Assembly (NCBI RefSeq): GCF_041734735.1
Contig: NC_134891.1
Coordinates: 14,084,078-14,148,077 of the forward strand
Direction: 5' to 3'
DNA length: 64,000 bases
Source of the DNA: Babylonia areolata
Taxonomy: Eukaryota; Mollusca; Gastropoda; Neogastropoda; Buccinidae
Position 1 is the first letter of the stretch; the number at the start of each line of letters is the position of its first letter. The notes under the pieces were generated by a model. It was given only the letters and a program-made list of their open reading frames with translations, was not told the DNA's origin and made no database searches. The position numbers and the translations under genes are program-made. This document shows positions 36,165-47,517 of the stretch, piece after piece.

Positions 36165-36650
36165 AATTTCCGTTTATTTTTTGTTCCCCTTATTTTGTTC
36201 CCTTTTTTTTTCCCATCTTCCCCTGTTTCCCTTTTTTTTCTCCTTCCCAGTTTCCCTTCCCCTTTTGTTTTCCCGAGCAAGGGCCCTGACACATGTTTTT
36301 CCCCTTTCCCCCAACTGTGATGTACTGTCGTGCTGTCCCCTTTTGCCCTGGTGATTTGGGGAGTGAGGTTTTGTACACTAGGGTTGACCCTTTTTTTGTC
36401 CATTCTGAAGGGTTATTTGCCAAAAAAGGCCTTTTCTATGTATCTTTCATTTAGATTTTTTGTTTTTCCTTTTTTTTTTTTTCCCTTTTTTTTTTTTTTG
36501 TGGGGTTTTTTTAATCTTTGGGGTAATAAATTTAAATGGGGGGGAGGGGGTGACCCTCTTTAAAACAAGGGCCCAAACGTATTTGCCCTGGGACTAAGGG
36601 TTTAAGAATGGTCATGAACTGGTTTTTTTGAGGTTTTTTTGAAAAGGGTT
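36165..36650 (+). repeat. Dispersed repeat, noisy copy
   Basis: Related to 27,300-27,745: TTCCCAGT near 36,245, CTGTGATGTACT at 36,315, GGGGAGTGAGG at 36,357, TTATTTGCC at 36,412 and GTCATGAACTGG at 36,610, in the same order and similar spacing. Confidence 0.55.
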
Positions 36651-39055
36651 TGAAAAAAAAAAAATTGCAACAGGTTATTGTTGGGCGTTTGGAAGAAAAA
36701 AAAGAAGCAACCCCTTTTTTAATTATAAAAAACAGTTTCCCCCAATCGACAGGGGGCCCGGGGGAAGGGCACAAAGTTCTTTTTAAAAACCCCTACCCAA
36801 AAAACCCCCAAAGGCCCTTCTTCAGGTAAAAAGGGGGGGCCTTTCCGGATCCTAAAACCCGCAAAACCCTTGCCGGGAAAAATCATGGAACGCAGGAAAA
36901 GCCCGGAAATTTGCAAGGGGTCTTGAACACAAGGGACATTCTCCCCCAAATCAAGGGGGGTTAAAAGAAAAAGGGAAAATCCAAAATTGGGAAAAACCAG
37001 CTGCTTTTGAATAGAGGTTTATGAAGGATTTTAAAAAAAAGAAAGAAAATCCCGCAGTAGCAAGGGGCCCTTTAAGGATGGCCCTTCCAAAATAAGGGCC
37101 TTTTGGCGCCCCCTCATGGAAACTGCTTACTAAGCCCTAAGGAGTAAGTTTGACACCCTGAAAGGAAGGGTGGATAAAAACCAGGGAAACGCTTTTTCCC
37201 CGGAAAGGAACCGGGGCGTTTTCCTTTCGCCCCGGAAAAATTGGATGTCTTGGGACCTTCTAAAATATCCATTGGGGTCCTTTGGGGCCACAAAGGGTTT
37301 TCCGGGGTTTCCCCCTGGGCCCTTTACAATTCTAAAAGGGATTTCAGAAATTAAACCCAAAAATGGGAAAGCCGGGGTGCTTACTCTTGGGGGGAGGGCC
37401 TGGTCTTCCAAAAATTTGAAAGGGTGCTCAGGAATTAAAAAAAAAAAGGGGCCGGGCCAAAAAAAACTAAACAATATTGCTCAATTTGGGGCAAAAGGGG
37501 GCCCCAAGGGTTTCCATCAAAACCCAAACGGAAAAGGGCCTTAAACGTGCTTTTGCCCCTCAACAACGAAACCGCGAGCAAAATTCACCCCTCGGGGGTG
37601 TCCCCTCGATGGGATTCAGAAGCGAGGTTAAAAGAATGGGACTAAAGGTTTCCTTTAGGAATTACTTAAGGATTTCTGGTCCCTTTAGGGGGAAAATACT
37701 TGGGGGAAAAAAACGTTTTCAAATGCAAAAAAGGGCCTTTTATTTTTAAAGCAATTGGCAACCAAAAGGGATGAACAAAGGCCCCCCTTTCGCTAATACC
37801 AATCACTCGCCTTTAGTGTGATCGGCCCACGGACTTGGGGTAACAACCCGGGCTCAAAAACAACCCCCTAAAATTAAAGGAAAAATTTTAAAATGAAAAC
37901 CAATGAGGTGATCCCTTTGGAAAAACAAAAGACCACCCCACAGGAAAAACCATGCGATACCTGCTTGGGCCTTCCTTCCCGGTGCAGGCCCGAAAACAAG
38001 TTTTGAAAAATCAAGGCCTTTCTTCCAAAGGCATTAGAAAAAACCCTCAAAAAACCCCCTGGGGATGACGCACGGGCAAAGGGAAAAAAAAAGGCCAGCC
38101 CCCCTAGGAAGAAAAACCCCGGGCATGGATGGGGGGCGGCAAGAAGGAAACAATTCCCCGGTTTGTATGGGAACCTACAAGACCGAAAGAAACAAAAGAA
38201 AGGGAGGGGAAAAACCCCCCAAAAAAAAAATTTCCCCTCTATTCAACACAGCCATTTCACCCCCTCTAGGGGAAAATTTTTCGGGGAAAGGCGGAGGGCA
38301 AAACTGATGCAGGAAATGAAGCTACTAAAGGAAGAAAAAACGTTTAAAAAAAGAGGGACTTTAAACATTTAAAAACAGATGGCTTTAGGCACCCAAGGGG
38401 AATTTCCCGGGTTGGGGGTTCACGACGAAAAAAAATGGAAAAACAGGGTTTGGGAAAAGGAAAAAGGGGGCCTTCAAATCACAACCTTCCGGGTTAAGGG
38501 TGGAAGTTAAGCGTGGCCCCATGCCCTCCGTGGGGTTTTTGTCCTTCCATTTCGGGGCCGGGGAAAAAAAAACATGGTTGTTTCTAACTGGGCTCAAAGA
38601 ACCTTATACAGAAAAAAATTGAAAAACGGAATGGGAAGCCCGAGTAGCATAAGGGGAATGCGCAACTTTTAGATTAAAAAACTCACATGGTATACTGGCC
38701 CCGGGCCTTGGGGAGGGGTTAAGGGGAACATGAGCGAGCTGGGCAGCCCTTTCTGGGAAACGCAACACCAAAGACGGGCTCATTAAGGGAAAATCGGGGA
38801 AAACCCCAAAAAGTCAAAGAATAACAAAAGAACAGGTTTTCAAGGGGCTTTACACCCTTCGTCGCCTCAAAGGGAAAAAGGGAGAAGGGAGTGCCGTAAG
38901 TCTAAACAGAAAGGTAGGCCGATGCTTTTAAATCAAAAAAATAATCGGCATTTTCCAAACCCAACATTTGGGGCCCAAATTTCCCTTTAAAAAGGAAAAA
39001 GAGCTCTGTGGGTATTCCAAATTACTATAGAAATTTGGGAACCCTAGAAAGCCCC

Positions 39056-39730
39056 CCGTTCTTGGTATCGGGGGGGTTTTTTTTTTCCCCCCCCTCCCTT
39101 TTGGGGGGGTCCAATTTTTAGGGGGGGGGGAAGCCTCTGTGGGATGTGTGAATTAAGTGTGTGTTTTTGGGGAATGGTTTTGGGGTCTGGGGTTTTTTTG
39201 GGGGGACTTTGTTGGGAAGGGGGGGGGGGAGGTAAGTTTACACAAGGGGGGTCAGTTAGGAGGGGGGTTTTGTATGTGGGGGTGGTTTTTGGTTGTTGTG
39301 TGTTTTGTGAGGGGGGAAAGGGGGGGGTTGCGGGAGGGGGGTTTGGGGTAGGGGATGAGGGGGATGGGGAGGGGGGTAAAGGGATGCCTAATTTAACTGG
39401 GGAGCAACAGGGGGGTAAATTGGAACCCTAAAAATATTTATTTTATCTTTGGGTTAAAAAAATATGTTTTGTGGGAGGTTAAGGGGGGGGGGGGTGTGTG
39501 TGGGGGTTGTAAGGGGGGGGAAAAGGGTTTTTTCAATTTGGTTTTGGGGGGTTTTTGGGGGGTGGGGGGGGTGGGGCGTGGAAGTGGGGGGGGATTTTAC
39601 CGGGAAGGGGTTAATTTTTTGTGGGGTGTGGGGGGGGGGGGGTTTTAGGAAGGTGCGGGGGTTTGTGTGGGGGGGTGGGGGGGTTGGGGGTTTTGGGGGG
39701 GTGGGGGAGGGGGTAGGTTACCGGGGTTTA
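39056..39730 (+). repeat. Extremely G/T-skewed strip
   Basis: Nearly 700 bases made almost entirely of G and T on the plus strand, with many runs of four or more G. If real it could form G-quadruplexes; because it sits inside the noisy patch it may be a consensus artefact of a GT-rich simple repeat. Confidence 0.5.
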
Positions 39731-40640
39731 TTGGGGGGATTTGGGCTGTGCTTTCATATCTTAAATGAAACTGGGGTTCGGGGCGTATCTGTTTTGCAAG
39801 TGTGGGGTTAAAGGGGAAATAGGTTTTTCTTCCCGGTTTTTTCATCTTTTTCCTTTTTTAAACATCATTTTTTATTTTTATTTGTTTTTTTGGTGTTTTT
39901 TTTTTTAATTATTTAAATTTTTTTTTAATTAAAAAATTTTTTTTTTAATTTTTATTTTATTGGGGTTTTTTTTTTTTAAAAATTTTAGTTATTTTTTATT
40001 TATTAATTATTTTTTTATTTTTGTCGCTTATCTTTTATTTATTCACCTTTTTTTTCTTCTTTTTTTTTTCCTCAAGGCCCTTGGGCTAACGCATTTGGGG
40101 GACGCTGCTTGGTCAGGTTTTGCTTGGGAAAAATGTGGTTGGGAGCGTATATGGATTTTTTCCGAACCCCAGTTGGGCGCCTCCATGACTACTGAAACGA
40201 AACCTGAAACCGGGCCCCGTCCTTTGGCCTTTTGCCCCGTCAAATGAACTTTTTTTAGCAACAAAGGGTAAAAAAAACTTCTGGGGAAATTTGGGGGGGG
40301 CCAAAGGGGATAGTATAATTTGTCACAAAAAATAATTAAATTTTTTTAACACAGGGTGTTTTTTTTGACTTGCATGTGGGAAAAAAAATTTTGGTGTGGT
40401 CCCCCCCGTAAACGTTTAAATGGGCTTTTTTTTCTCGGCCCTTTTACAAAAAGAACTTTGGCAAAGGAAGTCAACTCTTTTTTTAATTGGGTGTTGTGAG
40501 CAGGGGGAGAAATCGAAGGCAAAGTAATTTTTGGGGCAAAAAAAAGGGGGGGGGGGGCTTTTTGGGTAGGGGGGGTTTTTTGGGTGGGGGTTTATCTTTC
40601 CCCCAATTTTTTAAACAAACTTGCTTTTTATGAGTGGTTA

Positions 40641-42084
40641 TGAGTACAACATGATCCATAAAGAAATTCAAAATCAGAGGTTAAAGGTGAAAGTCTGAGC
40701 ATGCTTTATGATATTGATAGGAACAGTCATATGCCCAAGAGAGAAAAGGTCTTGTTCATAATTTGGAACAACGATTGGTCAGAGGTCAAAGGCGAAGATC
40801 ACAACATGGCACTGGGAAAATATATGCATGATATAACTGGTTTTTCATCCAATTTTTCATTCAGCATGGTTTACCATACAGTGATTTGTTTCGGCCAGAC
40901 ATCAGTGCTATGTTAATTTAGAGGTCAAAGGTCAAGACCTCATCAGTGTGTCTTTTGTCAGATTATCTGTTTCGCACTTGTGTGCGTGTGCATGTGCGTG
41001 AGCGTGAACTTAAACATATTCATTTTATTTAGAAATGTTTTGTCTGTCAAAACCAAAATTGCCCTAAGAATAGGAAAAATAAGTTATTTCCAAACATTCT
41101 AACAATGACATTGCATTTCTGGGAAAGACAAAAAAAAAAAAAAGCTGTTGTATTTTTATTTTCATTCACAAACTCACCACTTTTACTTTACATACTGATA
41201 AATAGCTGTTTGGTTTTTTCTTTAATCATTTTCAAGTTCAAATAGGAACTTCTTTTGTTTTGTATGAAATTTACATTGATGATTACATCTCTCTTGAGCA
41301 GCTGACTAATGAGACATTAATCTGAATATACTATTGGAACTATTTTTTCTTTTTTCAGCAGATCTCCCTGCATTTTGCCAAGTTGGATTCAGAGAATATT
41401 ACAGTTACATTAAGTTCACACTACACATGGAGTTTGAAAAGTTTTTTTTCTGCTGTTAATTTCAGTTTGATGCAAAAGTGCATTTTCACGGATTCTGACA
41501 ATGAGTTGTCATATTTTTTGCCTTGTCACTTTGTTATTGTTGTTGATTTGCTGAGGTTGGAAAGTTGTGTTTTAGAAAGTTTTAAACTTCGCAAAACAAT
41601 GATTGTAAAATGATATATAATAAATAATGATGTGGGCTGCTTAACATACAAATGTTCTGTTTCCAGCAAGCAACTTTCAGTTTGACAAATGCTTGTTTCT
41701 GGTAGTGAGCTCTGGCATTTTCCGTTTGGTTGGTGTTAAGCAGAAAACACGTGAGCCAGAAAGGCTTTGCCTTTTGTTGTTTATTTACATTGGAATATAT
41801 TTTTTATGAATGACTGCTTAGCACAATGTTTTTTAATTTTTTCAATTAAAGTTGAAATAGACGAGTATTATGTGTTGTTATTTTAGTGTGGTCTGTTTTG
41901 CAACTACAAAATATTAGGCTAGTATGTCATTATGCACATTTATATGTTAAAAAAAGTTCCTAAATATTTGCATAGAATGCTGAGGCCACTTTCTTTTAGG
42001 TTTCTGGACAAATGATTATACCCAACAAGTGTCAGTATTGTTTTTTAAAACAGCAATTTAGAATGCACTATAGAAGGAAATGGA
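40641..42084. other. Non-coding DNA; spaced AGGTCA-type motifs at the start
   Basis: Normal-texture DNA resumes. AGAGGTTAAAGGTGAA (about 40,676), AGAGGTCAAAGGCGAA (about 40,781) and AGAGGTCAAAGGTCAAG (about 40,920) are three spaced versions of one motif, the last being an exact direct repeat of AGGTCA with one base between. An acceptor-like TTTTTTCAG at 41,350-41,358 precedes an open stretch up to 41,459 with a stop, a very weak terminal-exon candidate. No gene recognised. Confidence 0.35.
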
Positions 42085-42170
42085 GGTGCTGTGGCAGAAC
42101 TGATTGGCCGTTGGGCTTCTGATCCTGTATTCATTGGGGTTTCAGTTAATGTGAATTTACTGTCCTGATG
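42085..42170 (+). repeat. Degenerate tRNA-like SINE head
   Basis: GGTGCTGTGGCAGAACTGAT, then GGCCGTTGGGCTTCTGATCC and a B-box-like GGGGTTTCAGTTAA have the layout of the tRNA-related heads seen in mollusc SINEs (A-box-like, about 35 bases, B-box-like). The body that should follow is not recognisable. Confidence 0.35.
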
Positions 42171-42639
42171 GGGCTATGGAACCTTTAGTGTTTAAACTGA
42201 CAGCAGATGACATACTTTGTATATTTTTGCGAAACATTTTCTAAGAAAAATAATTCCCCAAATCATTTGCTTATTTGTTTAAAAAAACCCTCACAAAACA
42301 AGTAAACAAAACACAGCAACAATTGAAGAAGAAGCAAAGAAGAAGAAGAAATCTGCATAGAATGATGGGTTTAATGCATTTTATTAGGTCTTTCGCTGCC
42401 AAGTTTCTGTACAAAAAACACTCCCCAGAGCAAAATATTTTAGACTCAATGCTCACAGTCACATTAGCGGGGGATGTAACCATTTTTGAGCGACACATAT
42501 ATCTTTAGAGTCATCCGTGAGAGACGCAATGATTGATTAAAAATTGGCCGATCACTTCTCTATTTTTTTCCTGTTCTGACAACACTGGCATACCATACCA
42601 CCATGTTATCATTTAAATCGGTGATTCACTTTTTCTGTT
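42171..42639. other. No recognised gene
   Basis: AT-rich with an AAG-rich stretch at about 42,325-42,350. Open frames of about 75 codons on both strands overlap and are not convincing. Confidence 0.4.
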
Positions 42640-42790
42640 CCCATGAAGAGAATAACTATCAGTATCAGTATCAGCAGCTCAAGGAGGCGTCACTGCGTTT
42701 GGACAAATCCATATTCGCTACACCGCATCGGCCAAGCAGATGCCTGACCAGCAGCGTAACCCAATGCGCTTTATCAGGCTTTAAGAAATT
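42640..42790 (-). repeat. SINE 3' module with (TGATAC)n tail
   Basis: On the plus strand, AGTATCAGTATCAGTATCAG is followed by CTCAAGGAGGCGTCACTGCG, ACAAATCCATATTCGC and ATGCCTGACCAGCAGCGTAA. The last parts match the end module of the SINE at 455-840 (ACAAATCCAGATATGC, ATGCCTGACCAGCAGCATAA). Read on the minus strand the copy ends in a (TGATAC)n tail, so this is a 5'-truncated copy lacking the tRNA head and core. Confidence 0.7.
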
Positions 42791-45224
42791 TTAAAAAAAA
42801 ACTAAATAAAGAAAAGAAAAGAAAAAAAGAAATAAAGACAGAAAAAAAAGAAGAGAATAAAAACATGGATAAAGTAACTTTCATTCGTTTTGAGGAAAAA
42901 TAAAAAAATGTGTTCATCAAATCAAAGCTGTAGAACTTTACTACTTTTTATTGTTTTGATGCAGTGAACATTGATTCACATTACCGGTGTTTAATTTATC
43001 AGACCAAATGTAAGTTTGCGCTTTATTTCTGTAATGTTTCACATTGTTTTCTGAAATAAGAAAAATCTAAGAAGTTTCTATCTAGAATGTGTAGGTATAC
43101 ATCTTGAGCCTTAAACCTTGCAACCTTGGAGAGGAGGCAAACACCTGCATGAATGCTTCTTCATGTTGGGGTGTCAAGAGAGGGGCTCATCAGAGTGCTT
43201 ATCAGGACAACACATGCGCATGTCTATCTTTTCTGTTGCCAGTGTCCAAACAAAAGATGTCAAAGAGGTGTGGGTTGCCATGGAAACAGGCAGCAGGGGA
43301 AGGGAGAGCGGTCAAGTGTGGATCTTTGCTGCCTAGCTTTGTCCTAGAACCACAAGATCACTCTTACCTTTTCACTCTTCCACAGGGTGTGAAAATGGAA
43401 TCTTGTTGTTGTATCTATCTTTGTATCTATGTAAGTGTATGCATACATGGTATTACACCAAATCTGGCTTAGAAATAGAAGAAAGAATGGATTTTTTCAC
43501 ACATTCTGACTTTGTGACAGATGTATGTATGTTTGTATGCATCTAGGTATGTATCTTGGTGTGTGTGTGTATATGTTTATTCCTGTGTCCAAAGAAAACT
43601 TTAACACAAATGAATTTTCTCTGGAAATATTTTGTCGACACCAAATTCAGGTTAAATGTAGAAGAAGAAAAATTCCATATGTATTCGAATTATAAAGACA
43701 AGATACTTCTGGGAAAAGCACAAGAAGCAAAAAGTGTTTCCATGGTCATTTTACACTTATTTCTTTTTCACAAAACCTTTGCACTTTTATCTTAGATATT
43801 GACACATTGATTAATTGCAGCCATGTTATCATTTTTAGTGAAAATAGTTTATCCTTCTGTTCAATATAAAAGTAAAATTGATATATGCATCTGCCAGGAG
43901 CAACAAAATTCTGCTATACAATGGGTCATTAATTTGAATATGCCATGATTAGTATTTTTTTTAAATAAATTGATCTCACCCATCCAAAATAAAATTTAGA
44001 AATATTACTCAGGACAGTAAAAGGCTGTTGTGTTTTACACTCAGTATGAAAGTCTTACACAACGTACATTTGCCCAAGTGGTCGTTTTCTTTCAGAAAAA
44101 AAATTGTGTCCTCAGTGTCTTCCATTTATGCATATCATTATCAGCTCAAAGTTCATATCAGTAGTTCACAAGAACATATTGCTGAAAGGAGGTGAAGAAG
44201 CAGCTAAATCTTATTCAGAGAATGACTTTTGCACAGGCCTCAACAACCATTTAAATCAACAGATCTACTTACTTTTTCCATTGGGTTTCAACATTTAAAA
44301 GGCCCGACACTAGTCAAATAACGACTTTTTTTTCTCTCCGACTATATCTCTCTTTTTTGTGACAAAACCTCAATAACATGTTATAAAATAGTCATGCAAA
44401 GTCTCATGGTTGTAGGTTTACTCATCATTGATCAAGTCCAAGGTATGTTGTCAAGGCCAGAAACTTGACGACTTGCATCGAAATTGAACAAAAAATTATT
44501 AATAAACACTTTCGTGATTTAGCAAGCAATCTTTATTGGCAAATTTTTCATTGTTAAAGACATCTTTACAGTGGAAAAACTTACACATATGATAGAAGAG
44601 ATGTTCAAGAATCAAAATCCATCAAAAACTCAAATCATGAAAAATCATCATTTTGGTCTCTTTTGCACTGCCGTGTCCCCCCTTAGACTGAACCTGTACT
44701 TTACATGTCAGTTTCAAGAAATGTTTTTCTGTTGTTTTTTCCTGGCTTCTGAGTGAATCAATCAAACTTCTGCAGTCATTTGGAGAGAAACTTTTTTCCC
44801 CCCTTTTTTCTTAAGTTTCTTTTTTTTTCTTTTTATTCAACTTTGTTATTTCCCATTTTAATAACACATTGACGAGATGACATAAATGAATTAATACATA
44901 TATTGGAAAAGGAAAGAAGACAAATTGGACAAAAAAACAGTAAAAACAACAACAAAAAACAACAACAAAACAACGGCAACATAAGTGACATACATATATA
45001 ATATTCTAAGCATAACAACTGTGAATGGTTGTGTAAGTCATTCGAATAAGTCTTCAAATGTAATAATAGATATCCATATCCCTCAAAGTATATCATCTTT
45101 ATATATATATATATATATACATTTACATACATATACATACACACACATATATATCAACTTGCGCACTTTTTCCAACATTACCTTAGTTGTATTTTATTTC
45201 CATACATGATTAGAAATATTGTTT
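42791..45224. other. AT-rich non-coding DNA with microsatellites
   Basis: An A/G-rich run (42,790-42,860), ACAAC-rich runs at 44,940-44,985 and a (TA)n-(CATA)n cluster at 45,100-45,150. The 122-codon frame at 43,104-43,472 overlaps two other open frames and has no recognised domain. Nothing supported as a gene. Confidence 0.45.
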
Positions 45225-45605
45225 TTATATGCTACTTCTAATTAAAGGTAAGTGTGGCAACCATTTTATTTTGAAGCTGTGTGTTTTACATGCGATCATA
45301 GTGTTATATTCTTTGATTTTGTATCTTGAAACAATATAATGTTCAAAAGCGTGAATATTTGGAATGCGTTCATCTAACTTACATTTATATATATACATCT
45401 TCCCCATGAGGATTAATAAATCAAAGCACTGAGTCTGTCTTCATATCAGCATGGAAACCAAACAGTATTATACATTCATTGAATTTCATATTCTCACACA
45501 CTGTACATTTTGTTTTTAATAGTTCTTCCAGTCCTATCCAAAAGCGTTTTGAGTAATAGCATCGCCAGAATATATGCTCAACACTGCCTTTATGAGAGAA
45601 ACCTT
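45225..45605 (-). mobile_element. L1/Tx1-like LINE, extreme C-terminus
   Basis: The minus strand reads SVEHIFWRCYYSKRFWIGLE, ENMKFNECIILFGFHAD, then in a second frame LLILMGKMYIYKCKLDERIP, NIHAFEHYIVSRYKIKEYN. This matches the tail of L1-like ORF2 proteins, where H-LFW-C is followed by a helix with an I-K-x-K pattern and a final RY-x-IEKY-like stretch. One frameshift lies near 45,420. The reverse transcriptase itself is missing, so this is a short 5'-truncated insertion. Confidence 0.6.
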
Positions 45606-45629
45606 AGGTCACCCTGACTTGAGTCACAG

Positions 45630-45657
45630 CGGAGATTAGAAAAGAGAGATAAACCAC
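45630..45657 (-). repeat. Left arm of exact 28-bp inverted repeat
   Basis: The reverse complement starts GTGGTTTATCTCTCTTTTCT and ends AATCTCCG; it is identical over 28 bases to 46,743-46,770. GCTGAAGCC lies near both arms, so these look like inverted copies of one diverged sequence rather than a chance match. Confidence 0.75.
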
Positions 45658-45699
45658 TTGCAGAAATTGCTGAAGCCAGGCAGCCTGCGCCGCGGCACG

Positions 45700-45960
45700 C
45701 ATTCATTATTCATGAGCTGCCTTTGCCCCGCCCAAACGTAAGGAAAGCGTCAGTCGAACGCAGTCTCCTGAGTGATTTTATAATTTGGATTACACCTTTT
45801 TTCCCTTTTCTGTTTGCTTCATCCCACGCAGATGTCAAACTCAATTTTGTTGTGAATAACATTCCTAAATATTTACATGTATTGGTTACTTTTATTTCCC
45901 TATCACCACAGCACCATTTTTCACGAGTCGAAAGATGACCTCCATTGCGGAAAACTAACC
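45700..45960 (-). mobile_element. LINE reverse transcriptase fragment (thumb region)
   Basis: Minus-strand frame: VFRNGGHLSTREKWCCGD, TNTCKYLGMLFTTKLSLTSA and KKGVIQIIKSLRRL. The V-x-KYLG-x-x-F/L-T-KLS pattern after a K-x-x-VVFR-x-GG block is the post-palm region of a non-LTR reverse transcriptase. It lies between the arms of the 28-bp inverted repeat. The family differs from the other LINEs in the window; its clade is not assigned. Confidence 0.6.
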
Positions 45961-46049
45961 CCTCTTGGACACTGAAAAAAGTCTGAATAAATACCTTTGT
46001 CACGAACACATACAAGTACAGAATCGTAGATGCTTTTAACAGCCATGTA

Positions 46050-46450
46050 AAACTCCCGAGAGAGAGAGACAGAGACAGAGACTTAGACAGAGAGATAGAG
46101 CACAATACAACGGTCTGCTCGGGCAACATGAAGCGTTCGTATATATATGAATTATATATATGATTATGTACATATTGATAGATTTAGATTTACATACTGA
46201 TAGATCTATATGAAATTATGTATGTATGTATTCATGTATGTATGTATAGACAGATGTTAGAAGAGAGACAGAGCTGAATATGTGTTTTATGTTTTGATAT
46301 ATATATATTTTGTTGTTGTTGAAGAAATGGTGATGTAAACCAGAAAGTGTGAAGAAAAAGTAGCGTTACGAAAACGCAGTTCAATAATTTATAACTGTCT
46401 CTCTCATGTGCAACATTGCGCTGGGGGGGCGGGGGGGGGGGAGTTGGTGG
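46050..46450. repeat. Microsatellite cluster
   Basis: (GAGA/CAGA)n at 46,060-46,100, TA-rich and (TATG)n at 46,140-46,250, and a G run interrupted by C at 46,423-46,441. No gene. Confidence 0.7.
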
Positions 46451-46742
46451 TGGGGGGAGCTGCTTTATTTTCTTTTTATATTATCTACATTCAAGCAGAT
46501 GCAAACGTGCTAAAAACCAAAGCAAAAATGAATCGGTTTTCATTGTATTCAGCGAATCTTACTACACGTGCGAAATTCCAGGCGTAACTTAACTTTCGCT
46601 TTACTGCAGCTGAACCGTCGAACCGACCAGTTTCCTTGGGGTGGGGAAAGAGAGGGTGATTTACCGCCACCCTTCCGCACTGCGTGTGTGCCTCAAAACG
46701 GCTTCAGCACTGTTATAGACAGTAAGAAGGGGCCTGCCGCGA

Positions 46743-46770
46743 GTGGTTTATCTCTCTTTTCTAATCTCCG
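46743..46770 (+). repeat. Right arm of exact 28-bp inverted repeat
   Basis: Identical to the reverse complement of 45,630-45,657. It runs into GTCACAGAGAAGACGACATC and an ATG at 46,794 followed by a donor-like GTATGC. A pyrimidine-rich CTCTCTTTTCT leader ending in ATG|GT resembles first exons of ribosomal-protein-type (TOP) genes, but no following exon was found, so this reading is weak. Confidence 0.5.
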
Positions 46771-47062
46771 GTCACAGAGAAGACGACATCATGGTATGCA
46801 TGTTTAGAGCGGTATAAGGTTTGTCAAAAGAACTGGACTTTTCCTGAGTGATTACCATATACATTTCGCCATAAATTGCATTTGGCAAATTTGTTAAGAA
46901 TTAGTAATGCCAGAAAGTCGTGATAAAGATACAGAAAGTTTGAAACTTTGACAAAATTATATTATGATCTCAAAGCAATGAGATGCTGATCAATGTGGGC
47001 TGCTGAAGATAGAATTATAGAATTGTTCCATTTGCAGCACACAACTTCAGTTCGAAAAACAC

Positions 47063-47200
47063 TTCTTTCAGATGGTGATCAGAAATATGATTTTGATCAC
47101 ACACACACATCTATCAGTACTGTTACCTTCCCCCCTCTCTCTGCCTGTCACTTATGATTTTGTTATTGTTCAGCAGGAATCACACGTGAACATTGCTTTG
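47063..47200 (+). repeat. Dispersed repeat, copy 2
   Basis: Partner of 6,366-6,492 (minus). Matching blocks run from CTTTCAGATGGTGATC to CAGCAGGAATCACACGTG; a short CA run is included. Confidence 0.45.
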
Positions 47201-47517
47201 CTTGTTGGTAGAGGCAAAAGAAATGCTTGGAACACATGGTCTGTTTGTAAGCGAACAACAGATGTTTTCCTGATGATGATGGATAACCAGACTCTTTAAG
47301 TCCCTGATGTACATTACTGAGTAGTTTGTTGTCCTGCTGTTTGATTGCCTGAGTGTACTGCGTGACGTTATCAGACAGCCTCTTTGTTAAAGGAAATAAA
47401 CTTTTGGAAAATACCCCGCCCTCTTGAACAGCACACAAAGAGAGCAGTTTGCTAGAGAGATTGCTTACATCTGGAGACAGAACGCTGCATGAGAATTGCA
47501 AAAAGGAGAGGGGAAAC

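Larger units (their letters stand above)
29460..40640. other. Noisy patch 2: homopolymer-rich, probably poor consensus
   Basis: The texture matches 20,400-25,060: dense A, T, G and C runs (for example a 26-A run at about 35,515-35,541), GGGG/CCCC blocks, no open frame of convincing coding character, and abrupt return to ordinary AT-rich DNA near 40,640. Frames at 36,958-37,750 and 38,065-38,900 have residual protein-like wording (for instance SKFDTLKGRVDKNQG) that I cannot assign. Apart from the dispersed repeat at 36,165-36,650 and the G-rich strip at 39,056-39,730, I can support nothing within it. Confidence 0.65.

Noticed and set aside
37130-37750. Protein-like wording in the second noisy patch
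   Set aside because: Phrases such as SKFDTLKGRVDKNQG suggest an old coding element, but sequence noise prevents any family assignment.
41359-41458. Possible terminal exon after a good pyrimidine tract
   Set aside because: Only an acceptor and a short open stretch; mentioned in the regional entry but not supportable as a gene.
43104-43472. 122-codon frame
   Set aside because: Two other frames are open over the same bases and no domain is recognisable.
45710-46129. 139-codon frame as one gene
   Set aside because: Only the part below about 45,960 resembles a LINE reverse transcriptase; the upstream half translates a GAGA microsatellite.
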